Shown piece by piece: positions 16,500 through 26,900 of a stretch of 64,000 bases of DNA. The stretch's first letter is position 1. Each line of letters opens with the position of its first letter. The notes under the pieces were generated by a model. That model was not told the DNA's origin, searched no databases, and saw nothing but the letters and a program-made list of their open reading frames with translations. The stretch covers positions 248,001 to 312,000 of the forward strand of contig NZ_CAKMSR010000002.1 in NCBI RefSeq assembly GCF_928381705.1. The letters run 5' to 3'. This DNA is from Rothia nasimurium (GTDB lineage Bacteria > Actinomycetota > Actinomycetes > Actinomycetales > Micrococcaceae). The translations under genes and the position numbers were made by a program.

Positions 16500-16517
16500 C
16501 TTATAGAGCATAGAAAA

Positions 16518-16550
16518 AGCGCCCCCGGCCCAGCTAAGGGTCGGGGGCGA
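16518..16550. terminator. Bidirectional terminator ending the late operon
   Basis: CGCCCCCG-GCCC pairs with GGGTCGGGGGCG; T-rich sequence follows on the + side (TTTTCTT) and A-rich on the left, so it serves both the holin gene (-) and the small + strand gene. Confidence 0.75.
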
Positions 16551-16555
16551 TTTTC

Positions 16556-16864
16556 TTATTCTGGCGGGGTTTTGAGTAGGGCGAGTAGGCCCTGTGGGCC
16601 GCCGAGGAATACCCAGACGGCGGTGGCGATGGTCAGCCAGACTGGGTGGGCAAAGCCCCCAGCCGAATAGCCGACCTGGATAGCACCAAGCACTACCGAT
16701 CCTAGCGCGTAGAGGGCGTAGACCCAGCGGCGGGCACGGGCGGTAATCAGCTCGGCCACCGCGCCACTAGCCTCAGGTACCGGGGCCGGAGCAGGGGCGT
16801 CCGAAGTCCGTCCGTCCACGCTCACCACCGGCTCTACATCGTGGGAAAAGCTGGGGCCTGCCAT
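16556..16864 (-). CDS. Phage holin
   Basis: The 102-aa protein has a Pro/Ala-rich N-terminal tail and two hydrophobic segments (about 46-65 YALYALGSVVLGAIQVGYSA and 73-95 PVWLTIATAVWVFLGGP), ending in a short polar tail. It sits directly downstream of the endolysin gene with an ATGA-type overlap at 16864 and is the last gene of the late operon. Holins form membrane lesions that release the endolysin. The assignment rests on topology and position. Confidence 0.78.
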   Translation of the reverse strand: MAGPSFSHDVEPVVSVDGRTSDAPAPAPVPEASGAVAELITARARRWVYALYALGSVVLGAIQVGYSAGGFAHPVWLTIATAVWVFLGGPQGLLALLKTPPE

Positions 16865-17829
16865 TAGCGTTCACCTGCTCCCCAAATCTGCAGCACGGTT
16901 CCCGGGGTGAGGCTCTTGCTCGGGTTGCGGTCCTTGACCGCCTGCACACTGTAGCCGTAGTAGGTGGCGATTTTCTCCCAAGAGTCGCCAGCCTGCACGG
17001 TCCATACCAGCGGGCCAGGGATGAAAATGCGCTGGCCTACCGAGATACGGTTAGCGTCCTTGATGCCGTTGTAATCTGCAATCTTCTTCACCTCAGCAGC
17101 AGTTGCAGAGCCGAAGTAGTAGCGGGCGATACGGCCCAGTGAATCGCCTGAACGCACAGTCCAGTGCGGAGCGTTGAGGTTGTTACCCACAGCGGTCTGC
17201 TGGCCGGTTGCGGGGGCGGCGTTCTGCGCGGCGGGGGCCACGTGGGTGGTGCCGCCGTAAAGCAGATCATTGATGGACTGGCGCAGGGCGTTCATATCGA
17301 TATACGCCGGGTCAATTTTGCCCTGGTCAGAATACTCCTTATGGCCAATCTGGATGAAGTCCTTGCTCTTGCCGTAGCCACGCTCTAGGGCAGCACCGAG
17401 GTGAGGCATGACGCGACGCTGAGCCGCGGTCCAGTCGTCACGCACGCCGGAGGATTCCATCTCGATACCAATGAAATACGAATTGCCGACGTTGCGGTAG
17501 AGGCCGGAGGCGCTACCGGTGCCAGCATGATTGCACAGGCCAGCTGCCACGACGTAGACGGTGCCATCCCGACCCAGGGACAGCTGTGAGAGCGGGCCAG
17601 GCAGGAAAGAATGGCCGTTGATAAGGATGTTAAGGGTCGGCGCGTTCGAGCGAGCATAGGCAGCCTCGGCGGTGGCTGTATGGTGCCAGAGGACGCCTTC
17701 GACGCTTGCCATGCCCTGCCCTGCATAGCCGCGGGTCTTCCAGCCGGAGGTCTCCACGACGGTGAGCTTGGAGCCATCGGGGGCGGTGTAGGAGCGGAGC
17801 TTATCGGCCAGGTCAGTGATAAAAGGCAT
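16864..17829 (-). CDS. Endolysin: N-acetylmuramoyl-L-alanine amidase with two LysM domains
   Basis: The 321-aa protein has an N-terminal amidase_2 domain with the zinc-site WHHT (His49/His50), GHKEYSDQGKIDPAYID as the late His/Asp block, and FIGIEMESSG. Two C-terminal LysM peptidoglycan-binding modules follow (about 223-272, HWTVRSGDSLGRIARYYFG; and 275-316, VWTVQAGDSWEKIATYYGY), joined by an Ala/Pro/Gln linker. It cleaves the amide bond between MurNAc and L-Ala. There is no signal peptide, so release depends on the holin. Confidence 0.93.
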   Translation of the reverse strand: MPFITDLADKLRSYTAPDGSKLTVVETSGWKTRGYAGQGMASVEGVLWHHTATAEAAYARSNAPTLNILINGHSFLPGPLSQLSLGRDGTVYVVAAGLCNHAGTGSASGLYRNVGNSYFIGIEMESSGVRDDWTAAQRRVMPHLGAALERGYGKSKDFIQIGHKEYSDQGKIDPAYIDMNALRQSINDLLYGGTTHVAPAAQNAAPATGQQTAVGNNLNAPHWTVRSGDSLGRIARYYFGSATAAEVKKIADYNGIKDANRISVGQRIFIPGPLVWTVQAGDSWEKIATYYGYSVQAVKDRNPSKSLTPGTVLQIWGAGER

Positions 17830-17903
17830 TGGGCCTTTCCTTTCTTAAATAGGTGCGCCCCTCAGCCAATGGGCCAAGGGGCGCTGGGTTTTGGGTAAAG
17901 AAA

Positions 17904-17928
17904 AAGCCACCTATGAGGTAGGTGGCTT
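17904..17928 (-). terminator. Terminator whose stem contains the stop codon of the 17911 gene
   Basis: AAGCCACCT pairs with AGGTGGCTT, with TTTTTC following on the minus strand. The last codons and stop of the upstream gene lie in the stem, so ribosomes may affect hairpin formation and hence read-through into the lysis genes. Confidence 0.65.
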
Positions 17929-18318
17929 CAAGAAATCCGGCATCAACTGAATCAGCTCATCCGGGATAGGCGGGGCAGGCGGCGGCTGCGCCGTATCAAT
18001 ATGCGCACGCAGCTGGTAGATATAGGCCGCGCTCCTGGAGATATGCAGCCTGGCGGCGTCCTTGATGGCGTAAGCCTCGGTCTTGGCCTCATGCATCTCT
18101 TTATGGGCTTTGGCCGCTTCATCGCGCAGCTTGCGCACTTCGGCTCGTAGCTCCGCGACTTCTTCCTGGAGGTTATCGACCAGGGCCCCGGAGGCATCAG
18201 CTTTATTCTTGCCGCGCTGCACCCAGGCCGTCATCAGCGCGCCAGAGACGCCGCCGATAGCGGTGATAGCGACGCCGAGCAAGGCCCAAGCCTCAGCAGG
18301 GATAGGAGGAAAAATCAC
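17911..18318 (-). CDS. Membrane-anchored coiled-coil protein of the lysis/tail region
   Basis: The 135-aa protein has one N-terminal membrane span (about 9-32, EAWALLGVAITAIGGVSGAL) and a long charged coiled coil (residues 45-100, EEVAELRAEVRKLRDEAAKA), then a Pro-rich tail. The start overlaps the end of the SGNH gene by 4 bp (ATGA). Similar small membrane proteins next to actinophage holins act in lysis or as second holins; the exact role here is unknown. Confidence 0.7.
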   Translation of the reverse strand: MIFPPIPAEAWALLGVAITAIGGVSGALMTAWVQRGKNKADASGALVDNLQEEVAELRAEVRKLRDEAAKAHKEMHEAKTEAYAIKDAARLHISRSAAYIYQLRAHIDTAQPPPAPPIPDELIQLMPDFLKPPTS

Positions 18319-19625
18319 GCCGAAATCCCCAGCTTCAGCAAGTCCTCCACTACACGCTGCGCCACCAGAGCATGCACTGACACATGAAAATGCAAACCAT
18401 CACGATGTTTAAACTGAGCCATCAAAGCCCGCGCAGACTCATTAAAGATGCCGCTATCAGGAGCTGACTCGATCGCCCCAGCGATATCTATCACAGCACG
18501 CAGAAGATGCCCCCCAGACCCGGGTCGCATCTTCCCATCAAACCCGATGACATCGCAGGTGACCGCGCCCCCCGTCCCAGGAGCCACCGGAGCCCCATCA
18601 ACGAGGGGAGCACCAGCACGCAACCACGCATTGAAAGCATCATTATTCACCTTGCCAACCCCACCATAAGGTATCTGAGTGACCCAGTTATCCGAGCTAC
18701 TGGGGCGGGGAGTGATAGTGTTCTTGATGATCTCTACACCAGGCGCTACCTCCTTAGCCCACTGCCACCACTGCACCGCTAAAGCAGCAGTAGAAGCCCA
18801 GGAAGCCTGCCAGTCATTGGTGCCAAATTCATCAATCCAGTGGGTCACGTAGGGCAGATGGGGGGAAACCAATTTTTGATACATGCTCTTGCCATGTCGG
18901 TAGGCTGCCCCACCCTCGGCTGCTTTCACTGCCGCCAGATGAAGCTGGGAGCAGGCTTTCTCCAAGTAGGAATCTTCTTGCTGCATAATCGAATCACCAA
19001 AGCAAAGAATGGAAGGCTTATCCGAAAGCGCTGCGATACGGGCCGGGCGCATAGAGAAGCTCTCAGGGGCAGCCACCGAATCAGCCAGTGGGTAAGCATC
19101 ATCAAGAGCCGAGCCCACCGGCCCAAATTGGCGCAAGTCACCGGCTCGCTCCCCGCTGAGGTCAGAAGGAATAGCGCCTCCGGCTGTGGCTGTCGCATGC
19201 GCGTAGATTACGACCCAGTCGCCTGCGCGGACTGGTTCCTCAATCCTTTCTGAGACCAGGGTCTTTACCGTGGATTGGTCAAGCCTTACCGGGGCCATCC
19301 CGGAGCCCACCAAGGCGACCTGCTTAGGCTTGCCAGAATTGATGCTATAGAAAAAGAGATAATCAGCACCAGCAGCGGACCTCAAGAAGCCCTGCGATAC
19401 CTCCCAGCCCAGGGTAAAGCTGGTCGCATCACAGGTAATCAAATGGCGAGTTCCCACCAGAGCCTGGGTGGCCCCATAGGCGATGGGCTTGCCAATATTA
19501 GAGGCCGCGCAGAGCGTGCCAATATTTCGGACGCTCCCCTCAGTAGGCAGGGTCAGCGGCTCAGAGTCTGCGCTCTGAGGGTTTGCTAGCACCCAGGTGC
19601 CTTCCTGAAAAACTTTCATTTTCAT
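18315..19625 (-). CDS. Tail-fibre-type SGNH/GDSL hydrolase
   Basis: The 436-aa protein has an N-terminal half of beta-rich tail-fibre character and a C-terminal SGNH esterase domain. Block I is CFGDSIMQQ (Ser212), block III is EFGTNDW (Asn270), and block V is HRDGLHFH (Asp409, His412). Such enzymes de-acetylate cell-wall glycopolymers during adsorption. It follows the LamG-like tail gene with ATGA overlap. The catalytic triad appears intact. Confidence 0.82.
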   Translation of the reverse strand: MKMKVFQEGTWVLANPQSADSEPLTLPTEGSVRNIGTLCAASNIGKPIAYGATQALVGTRHLITCDATSFTLGWEVSQGFLRSAAGADYLFFYSINSGKPKQVALVGSGMAPVRLDQSTVKTLVSERIEEPVRAGDWVVIYAHATATAGGAIPSDLSGERAGDLRQFGPVGSALDDAYPLADSVAAPESFSMRPARIAALSDKPSILCFGDSIMQQEDSYLEKACSQLHLAAVKAAEGGAAYRHGKSMYQKLVSPHLPYVTHWIDEFGTNDWQASWASTAALAVQWWQWAKEVAPGVEIIKNTITPRPSSSDNWVTQIPYGGVGKVNNDAFNAWLRAGAPLVDGAPVAPGTGGAVTCDVIGFDGKMRPGSGGHLLRAVIDIAGAIESAPDSGIFNESARALMAQFKHRDGLHFHVSVHALVAQRVVEDLLKLGISA

Positions 19626-20725
19626 GCTTTCACCGCCTCTCCTAGGGCAATCATCGTTGCTTCGCTCAGTGCGCTAGAGCGGGTCAGCATCAAACCCCCC
19701 AGGGGGATGGTCCCGCCAGTGGCTTGAGCAAGACTGATGCCTGCTGAGAGCGTGTGCTCACCGCTAATGGCCTGCTCATGAATTTTTAGGCCATCAAGGA
19801 AAATGGCGAAAATTCCAGATTTAAGGGTCACCCCGATATGGATAGGACGCCCCAGCTGACCATCAGATATACCAAGGTTCTTGGAGAAAGCGACCCCAAA
19901 AACCTTGCCGGAAAAAGTCGCCTTCGAGGATCCCCAAGGGTCCATACGCACAGAGACTGATGTACGACCATCCCACGTGCGAGCAGGCACAAGCTCGGGA
20001 GATTTCAGAGCAAGCACCGTCACCAGGCTGAGCGAAAATTCACTGAAAACTCGGTCATCGGAAAGAACAACCATAGTGCCAGAGGTCCCTGCCTGGAAAG
20101 CCGTCGGGCCAAGGCCAACCCCAGGCTCTGCGAAGGTGCCAGAAGCTATCCTGGAATTGAAATACGGAGCTTCGGCCTGGCCGCGGTTTCGTGGCATGCT
20201 GGTAGAGCTCGTGGCATCATCCATACGCCAATAAAATTCAGGGGAAGCCCCCAAAGCGAGAATGTCATAAGGGGCTAGGCTCTCTTCAAAAACCGCATCC
20301 CAGCTAGTGCGTCCGGCCAGGGTGTACCCAGGCATAGCTGTAGCCTGCACGCTGATAGAAGCAGGCGGCACGACAGGGTATACCCCAGGGGCGGTGTCCT
20401 TCCCTGCCACAGTGTAGGTCACTCCCTCATCGCGGGGGATGATGTACGTTTTATGCTCGAAATCAAAGACCGGGGCTTTCGGGACCCAGGCAGAGCGCTG
20501 ACGCTGAACGCTCGTATCAAGCCAGATGACCGGCAGCCCATACTCGTGGGAAGCAGGCGGCTCGATATCACCGATATGCAGGGCTGCGCCGATAGCAGTA
20601 AAAATCTGCTCGCGGGTAGGCTTGTAAGATTTGGACGCGGCGTCAATCATGGCCTGGACCTGACCGGTGGCGGTAGCACCCAAAGTCCCATCAGGCTTCA
20701 GCCCTCTAAAAACGTTGTTGCTCAT
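19622..20725 (-). CDS. Minor tail protein with a LamG-like domain
   Basis: The 367-aa protein opens with MSNNVFRGLKPDGTLGATAT, a common start of actinophage tail/fibre proteins. The C-terminal 200 residues (PEFYWRMDDATSS, then FSEFSLSLVTVLALKS, then IFAIFLDGLKIHE) resemble a concanavalin/LamG jelly roll used for glycan binding. It lies between the tail-tip genes and the SGNH fibre and overlaps the latter by 4 bp. Probably a receptor-binding or fibre component. Confidence 0.72.
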   Translation of the reverse strand: MSNNVFRGLKPDGTLGATATGQVQAMIDAASKSYKPTREQIFTAIGAALHIGDIEPPASHEYGLPVIWLDTSVQRQRSAWVPKAPVFDFEHKTYIIPRDEGVTYTVAGKDTAPGVYPVVPPASISVQATAMPGYTLAGRTSWDAVFEESLAPYDILALGASPEFYWRMDDATSSTSMPRNRGQAEAPYFNSRIASGTFAEPGVGLGPTAFQAGTSGTMVVLSDDRVFSEFSLSLVTVLALKSPELVPARTWDGRTSVSVRMDPWGSSKATFSGKVFGVAFSKNLGISDGQLGRPIHIGVTLKSGIFAIFLDGLKIHEQAISGEHTLSAGISLAQATGGTIPLGGLMLTRSSALSEATMIALGEAVKA

Positions 20726-20739
20726 TTTTCTCCTTGGTT

Positions 20740-21000
20740 TTAGGTGATGATTTGATATCCATCATCGCCATCATTGCTTAAAGCGACTGGCTCGCCTAGC
20801 CCATTGGTGAAAGACCAGGTGCCGTCCCCTTCATGGGTGGCGAAAATGGTTTCCCGGGCTGAAAGGCGCGCCTCCAGCTCGGCGAGCTTGGCATCAATCA
20901 CCAAGTAAGCGGCCTCATTGTCATCATCAATGGTGGCCGGTGAATCATTGCCCTTGTAGGGGATACCGGCATGCGGGGTGGTGCCGCCGTAATCAGCCAT
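20740..21000 (-). CDS. Small tail-tip accessory protein
   Basis: The 86-aa acidic protein (MADYGGTTPHAGIPYKGNDS at its start) has a short helical stretch LVIDAKLAELEARL that may trimerise, then a beta-rich end. AGGAG lies upstream of its ATG. Its place between the 737-aa tail protein and the fibre genes suggests a connector or fibre-base protein. No specific family recognised. Confidence 0.65.
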   Translation of the reverse strand: MADYGGTTPHAGIPYKGNDSPATIDDDNEAAYLVIDAKLAELEARLSARETIFATHEGDGTWSFTNGLGEPVALSNDGDDGYQIIT

Positions 21001-21003
21001 AAT

Positions 21004-23217
21004 TTACTGGCTCCTTTCAGGAAGAGCAGCGTAAACCTGCCCATAGCTTGCAGCGGGGATATCACCATACGTGCCGTAGGCTTTACCCAAGTCAGCATAG
21101 GTTTTACCGGCGCGAAGGTCCGTCAGCCGCTTGGCGTCCAAGTCATAGGAGCAGGTTGGCACATTGCCTTCCCAGGCCTCCTTGTAGCCGGTGAGGATGT
21201 ATTCGACTTTCCACCGGTCCCCGGCTTCATCTGTGGCCTTCAAGGTGTGAGAGTCCCCAATTTGCTTGCGGGGGTCCCAGAGCATGGCCAGCGAATCGAA
21301 GGTGATTCGCTCCTGACCTATCTCATCAGCGAGTGCCTGGGCTACCCGGGTGGCGTCCTCTGGCTGGAGCCACCAGGTGGCCTCCAGCTCGAAGTCAGCG
21401 CCGGGCGCGCCACTGGATACGCGAATTGGCTTGTCTACCCAGATGATGACCCAGTTCGCCCGGATAAGCGGCATGGGCACCCCGCGATTACCGTAGCGCA
21501 AATCACCGGTAGCAATAGTGGGCGTGACAAGGTAGTACTTTTCAATACCACGGCTTTTGTTCGTGTCGACCTTGAAGGTCATTTTCAAGGCCCGCTGGCC
21601 CAGGGCCTCTAGGGAAGCTGAAAGGATTTCATGTTCCTGGTGACTGCCGGTCCACCGGTAGCCCTCCGGCTCCCCACCATTTTCAAAGCTGATAGCCCAC
21701 CACGACCCAGCGGGAGCATCAAAGGCAACCCAATCGTAGATGCCATCACGAGCCTTGACCACCGGCCTGAAATTCGTATCAAGGCCCACCATATCCACCT
21801 CATCAGGCAGGGTGTAGAAGATTTCTTTGGGCTCGTTGGGGGTTAGCTCGATTATATTTTCTGGCTGGTAGACCTTGGCGATGGTATTTTCGCTACTTCC
21901 TTCAAAATGAGGTTCTTGCGATTTGACGAGCACCTCGCCTCGTATGCCATCGCGGGCGGTGGTCCAGGCCCCGGCAAAGACCTTTTCCCCCAAGGTATCG
22001 GTGATCTGCGGTTTGCCGGTGGCTAGGCGGTCGCGGGCCGCCATGTTCAGGCGGCCTTCCTCATCGACCCAGACCGTGCCCAGGGTTGCTGCGCACCACT
22101 CGGAGATTATCTTCTCGGCTGTGACGTTTTCGAAGCCGCGCACGGCGCGCAGGTGCTGGGTCTCCAAGGCACTGAGCTTGAGGATAGGGGGCTTCTCAGG
22201 CATGGAGGCCACCCGGCGCCCACCGTCTTCCCAGTCAGTCAGGTAATCGATTTTTACCCCGGCGATAAGGGTGCCAGTCGCCTCAGTGACGGTAACATCT
22301 TCTGGGATAGTGGCCGCGGTGACTAGCACAGACTCTTCCTGCGAAAGCCAGATACGCGTCCCGGCGGCGTTCATTTTGAAAGCCAGGATACGTGGGGTAG
22401 ATGCTGCTGGAAGGGCCTGCTGAAAAAGGACGCCGATTCCACTGATAGTGAAGCTAAGCCACCTCCCGGTGGGGTCATAGCGCAAAGCGGCGACCTGGCC
22501 ACTGCTGAGGGTCAGGCGAAGCTCAGAAATATTTGCCGTATCCCATGCCCGGGAGTAAGCCATAATATCTCGGCCAGCACGGGCGACTGCGGCAGGGCGG
22601 GTTCTCGTGCCGGTCCAAGCTATCACGCCGGCTTGCCCCCCGAATTCGCTGCCGGTGGCGATGGTCTCACCGACGACCGGGCGGATGCCCCCCTGGTAGG
22701 CGTCCTGTAGCACGGTATCAGCGGTGACCGGGGGCAGAATGCCCAGCCCTGCTTGCTCGATAGCGCGGTAGGCTACCCAGGAAGAGCGCAGGTACCGGCC
22801 AAGGCCAGGGGGTACGCTCATAATGGTTTGCAGGGCCGCGCCGAGACCATCAGTGATTTTGGTGGTCACCTGGTCTTCGGTGAGGTCGTAGGTGGATGCC
22901 CCGAGGTAGCCGGTGAAGCGCGGGAATTTCACCCCGCCCACTTCAGCTTCGATGTAGATTTTATCCCCGTGCTGGGGGGTCCAGCGGGTTTCGCCGACCG
23001 GGGCCAGCGGGTGCAAAGTCACTGCCGACCCCGGTGCCCAGGTTACCTTGCCGGTGCGGGAGTAGATGTCGTCACCGGCAGCCACCAGGGACTCAGGCAG
23101 CCCACCGGTGGTATTACCCTCCCAGGAGGCGGAGATATGAGGTCGCTCGACCCCGTTCACGTAGATGCGCAGGGTGGCCTCAATGACCGGGCCGGGCTCA
23201 TACTTCCCTGGGAGCAT
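21004..23217 (-). CDS. Minor tail protein (tail-associated hub/baseplate)
   Basis: The 737-aa protein follows the distal-tail-like gene, with TAATG overlap at 23217. Its size and position match the tail-associated lysozyme/hub proteins of siphoviruses (gpJ/Tal equivalents), and beta-rich segments such as YIEAEVGGVKFPRFTGYLG are typical of these. I see no lytic-enzyme motif. It likely forms the tail tip and contributes to host contact. Confidence 0.75.
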   Translation of the reverse strand: MLPGKYEPGPVIEATLRIYVNGVERPHISASWEGNTTGGLPESLVAAGDDIYSRTGKVTWAPGSAVTLHPLAPVGETRWTPQHGDKIYIEAEVGGVKFPRFTGYLGASTYDLTEDQVTTKITDGLGAALQTIMSVPPGLGRYLRSSWVAYRAIEQAGLGILPPVTADTVLQDAYQGGIRPVVGETIATGSEFGGQAGVIAWTGTRTRPAAVARAGRDIMAYSRAWDTANISELRLTLSSGQVAALRYDPTGRWLSFTISGIGVLFQQALPAASTPRILAFKMNAAGTRIWLSQEESVLVTAATIPEDVTVTEATGTLIAGVKIDYLTDWEDGGRRVASMPEKPPILKLSALETQHLRAVRGFENVTAEKIISEWCAATLGTVWVDEEGRLNMAARDRLATGKPQITDTLGEKVFAGAWTTARDGIRGEVLVKSQEPHFEGSSENTIAKVYQPENIIELTPNEPKEIFYTLPDEVDMVGLDTNFRPVVKARDGIYDWVAFDAPAGSWWAISFENGGEPEGYRWTGSHQEHEILSASLEALGQRALKMTFKVDTNKSRGIEKYYLVTPTIATGDLRYGNRGVPMPLIRANWVIIWVDKPIRVSSGAPGADFELEATWWLQPEDATRVAQALADEIGQERITFDSLAMLWDPRKQIGDSHTLKATDEAGDRWKVEYILTGYKEAWEGNVPTCSYDLDAKRLTDLRAGKTYADLGKAYGTYGDIPAASYGQVYAALPERSQ

Positions 23218-23969
23218 TAGCCTACCTCCACTATCTGCGTACTTGCGGTTGACCAGCCCCCACGAATGGGAGTCGGGGAGCTATTTTGAATGACGACCTG
23301 TGCAGCCCCACCACCAGCTGCCCAGGGCACGGTTTCGGCGGTCCAAGATAGCTGGGGGCGGGCCAGGGCCGTGTACCCGGTGGCCGTGATGGTCGCGTAC
23401 CGGGCCGTTGCAGGCACAGAAGGAGCAGTTGCGCTGACCCTTTGCATCAAATCGCCGGTGGGGGTAAGAGGCCGGGAGCCGACCGTGGAGCCGGTGAGGG
23501 TCTTGAAAGAGACGGCGGCAGACCCGCCAGCCATGTAGAGCGAGACGGTGACAGGTTTACCGGGTATCACCGGCACTTTATCGGCCAGGGTCACGGTCTG
23601 CCCGCCGACTACCGTGCGCGGGGCCACAGCCCCACCCGGCAGACCCACAGGCCCACCATTTGCCACACCCTCTAGGAGCGACTGGGCTGGGGTCAGCACA
23701 TTCGTCGCATGCGCGGGGCACGGGATGAAGATGAAAGGTCCGTACCCCCAGGCCCCTTCTGCCAGCTCAGCAAGCACCCCGGCCTGCTCGCTGGTCAGTG
23801 CTGTGGAGTCTACCTGCCAGGTGCGCAGGCGCGGGCCTGTGCGCTCCACGAAAGCCCACCGCTTATGCGCTGCTTCTTGAAGTGCGAAGCGGTCAGGCGC
23901 GGTGGCGGGGGCTTCACGGGTCGGCAGGGCAGGTAGCAGATGGGCAAGCGTGCCAATATGACCAGCCAT
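23217..23969 (-). CDS. Distal-tail-like minor tail protein
   Basis: The 250-aa protein lies directly downstream of the tape measure gene, where siphoviruses encode the distal tail protein. The N-terminal half (FALQEAAHKRWAFVERTGPR, WQVDSTALTSEQAGVLAEL) matches actinophage minor tail proteins. The C-terminal half (KPVTVSLYMAGGSAAVSF, ATARYATITATGYTALARP) resembles a carbohydrate-binding beta sandwich. Confidence 0.75.
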   Translation of the reverse strand: MAGHIGTLAHLLPALPTREAPATAPDRFALQEAAHKRWAFVERTGPRLRTWQVDSTALTSEQAGVLAELAEGAWGYGPFIFIPCPAHATNVLTPAQSLLEGVANGGPVGLPGGAVAPRTVVGGQTVTLADKVPVIPGKPVTVSLYMAGGSAAVSFKTLTGSTVGSRPLTPTGDLMQRVSATAPSVPATARYATITATGYTALARPQLSWTAETVPWAAGGGAAQVVIQNSSPTPIRGGWSTASTQIVEVG

Positions 23970-23973
23970 GTGT

Positions 23974-26900
23974 TTACCTCATTTTCTGTACGCGGTTCAT
24001 GCGGGCCGCAAAGCCACGGTCATTTTCTTCGATACGGATCTGCCAGCGTGAAAGCGCTGAGTCAATACCGCTTTCTATGGCGGCATGGATAGGGGTAGCT
24101 TGAACCTCAGCCCCAACCCCGGCGGGTGCTGGTAGGGTGGCGGGTGACCCGCCGACCGCAAAACCACGGGGCGCAGGCGTGGGCATAGACCCACCGGCGT
24201 TCATCCAGCGCAGCCAGGACAGGTTCTCCCCGCGCCAGGTGCCTGGTTCGTTCACGATGTACTCACGGGAACGCAAAAGAACAGGTTCCCCTGTGTCCAC
24301 CACATACCCCGCCAGGTTGTCCATCGTCGGGGACGCAGGCGGCACCCCAGGCAGCAGCCCGCCAGAGGCGAAGCGCCGCAGTGAATCAAAAGTGCCCGGC
24401 AGGCCACCAGAGAAGAAGCCCCGTGACGGTGACGCGAAACCACCGGTGTACTTGCCAGCGCCAGAAGCATTGAAAAGTGTGGACTTCGTGGTTACTTCGT
24501 TCACCTCAATCGTGACCCCCTTACGCAGAGGGATATTCACGATTGCGTCGTGGGTTTGGTTAGCCATATCCCGCGCCTGAGAGCCAGCTGTCAAATCAGT
24601 GAAATGCTCATCAGGAACCGCATTCACAGCCTCCGTAGTATCATTCGCCATCTGGTATGCCTTATCCGACATCCATGAGTCGATGGACACGCCCTCGGGT
24701 ACACCGAGAACAGCGCGGGTCAGAATATCTGCCTGCTCGGTGGTCAGCCCCATAGATTCCATAGACGCAATCATGGAATTATAAGTACCTGCCATAGTGG
24801 CCTGCAACTCTTCTTGGGAGCGCCCGTTGCGAGCCTGCGCCTCAGTCAGCTCCCACATAGCATCTACGTTATCGGCAAGCATGGCGTTCGCCTTTCGACC
24901 TGCCTCAGTCGTGGTATCAAAACGATCACCCGTCGCGTCCAACCCCGCACCTGTGAGAGCGAGATTATTCTGCATTTCAACCAGCTTCTCGTTATAGTTC
25001 CCCATAGCTTCGGTCTCACTCATATGAACGTTGCCGAGGACACGGAATGCCTCGACAAGTTCATCAAGCGGGAGCCGGGCGGCTTCTGCCTGCTCAGCCG
25101 TATCAGCTAGACTTCCTTCCAATTCGCCTAACCCACCGGACGCGCCTTCCGCTGCCGCCTGAGCCTCGACAAGCTTCGGGGGTAGATTGCCTAGCATTGC
25201 CTGATAAAGCTCTTCTCCTTCGAGAACCACGCCATGCTCGACAGCAAGATCTCTCAGCGCGTTAGCGTAGCCAGGGACAGCTGCGGCGGCCTGCTCTAGC
25301 GACATGCCACTATTTTCAGCCTGAGTCTTAAACTCTTGAAATCCCTTGGCTGCGGATTCCAGTGAAGTAGAAGCTGTAGTTGCTAGAGCTGCGTCGAAAT
25401 TCTTTAACGCTTCTTCAGCCAGTTTTACATCTGAGTCGAATTTCCCAAATCCTGAACCAACGAAATCTAAGCCTTTCATAAAGCCATTCATGTTAACAGT
25501 CTCTAGGGCATAGCCTAGTCCGTTAACACTTGTTCCTGCTGAACCGGACGCTGTGCTTAGTTCGTTTAGCCGTCTAACGCCTGCCTCAGCATCTGTTTCA
25601 AGTATCTTTAAAGCTGTTGCGTACTCTGTCGCATCTCCTAGCTTCTCAAGCCCTGAGCCTGCCAGCTGGCCAGCAATAGCCAGAGCGGCAAAGGCCGCGC
25701 CGACCGCTGTTGCCGTTCCCGCTATTTTGCCCATTTTTCCATCAAGTGACGGCAGGGATAGGCCGAGGTCGTCTGCGGCGTCCTTGAACTCCGCCACAGC
25801 CGCGACGCCCTTCATGATTCCGCCGACAGTCAGCAGGCCAGCGCCGCCGAGGCCGACAATAGCGGTGGTAGCGGTCAGTACCGGCCCGGGAATCTGGCCG
25901 ATGAGTTCGAGCAGATCAGTCGCGCCCTGGACAATATCGCGGAACATGTCATTCAGCGAACCGCCGCTCTGCAGAGCCAGAGTGTCGAAAGCGCCACCCA
26001 GTTTCTCCAAGTCACCGGCGAGGTTATCCTGTAGCGCAGCAGCGGTCTCAGCAGCGTACCCGGCGTCATTGACCTTGTTAATCCAGTCCTGGATACCGGC
26101 TCCGCCCTGGGCGTAGAGGACGTTTGCGGCGCGGACGGCGTCAGAACCGAAGATGGTCGCCATCGCGGCGTCGCGCTGGGCCGGGGTGAGGTCTTCCATG
26201 CCAGCACGAAGCTGGTCAGCCAGCTCCACCATACCCACGAAGTTCCCCTGGGAGTCGTACATGCTCACGCCCAGCTCGCTAAGAGTCTGCGCGGCCTGGT
26301 CACTGGGTTTCTGTAGCTTCTGAAGCATAGTCTTGAAGGAAGTACCGGCGTCGGAGCCGGTGAGGCCTGCGGAGGCGAAAGCAGCCAGAGTGCCCACGGT
26401 TTCCTCAATCGAGATACCCGCCTGCGAAGCCACAAGGCCGGATTGCTTCAAAGCGTAGCCGAGGTCGCCCACTGAGCCCTGAGCCTTGCCTGCCCCCGCC
26501 GCCAGCAAGTCCGCCACATGCCCCAAGTCCTTGCCTTCTAGCTTGAACTGGGTCATAGCGGTAGCGGCCAGCTCGGCGGCATCCCCCACCTCAATCTCAC
26601 CAGCAGCCGCCAAAGACAAAGCACCAGTCAGACCCCCGCGCAAAATGTCGTTGGTCGAGACACCCGCCTTGGCAAGTTCGTTGATACCGGCGGCAGCTTC
26701 CTCACCCGAGTAAGCGGTGTCAGCACCGGCGCGCATGGCTAGCTCACGGAGCTGTTCCATCTCCACACCACTAGCGTGGGTAGAAGCCTGCACCGCGCTC
26801 ATAGCCTTATCAAAGCTGGCATACTTGGCTACCACGGAGCCGACGGCGGCGACCATAGACCCGCCCGCCACCATAGCGGCGGTAGAAAGCGTAGACCACG

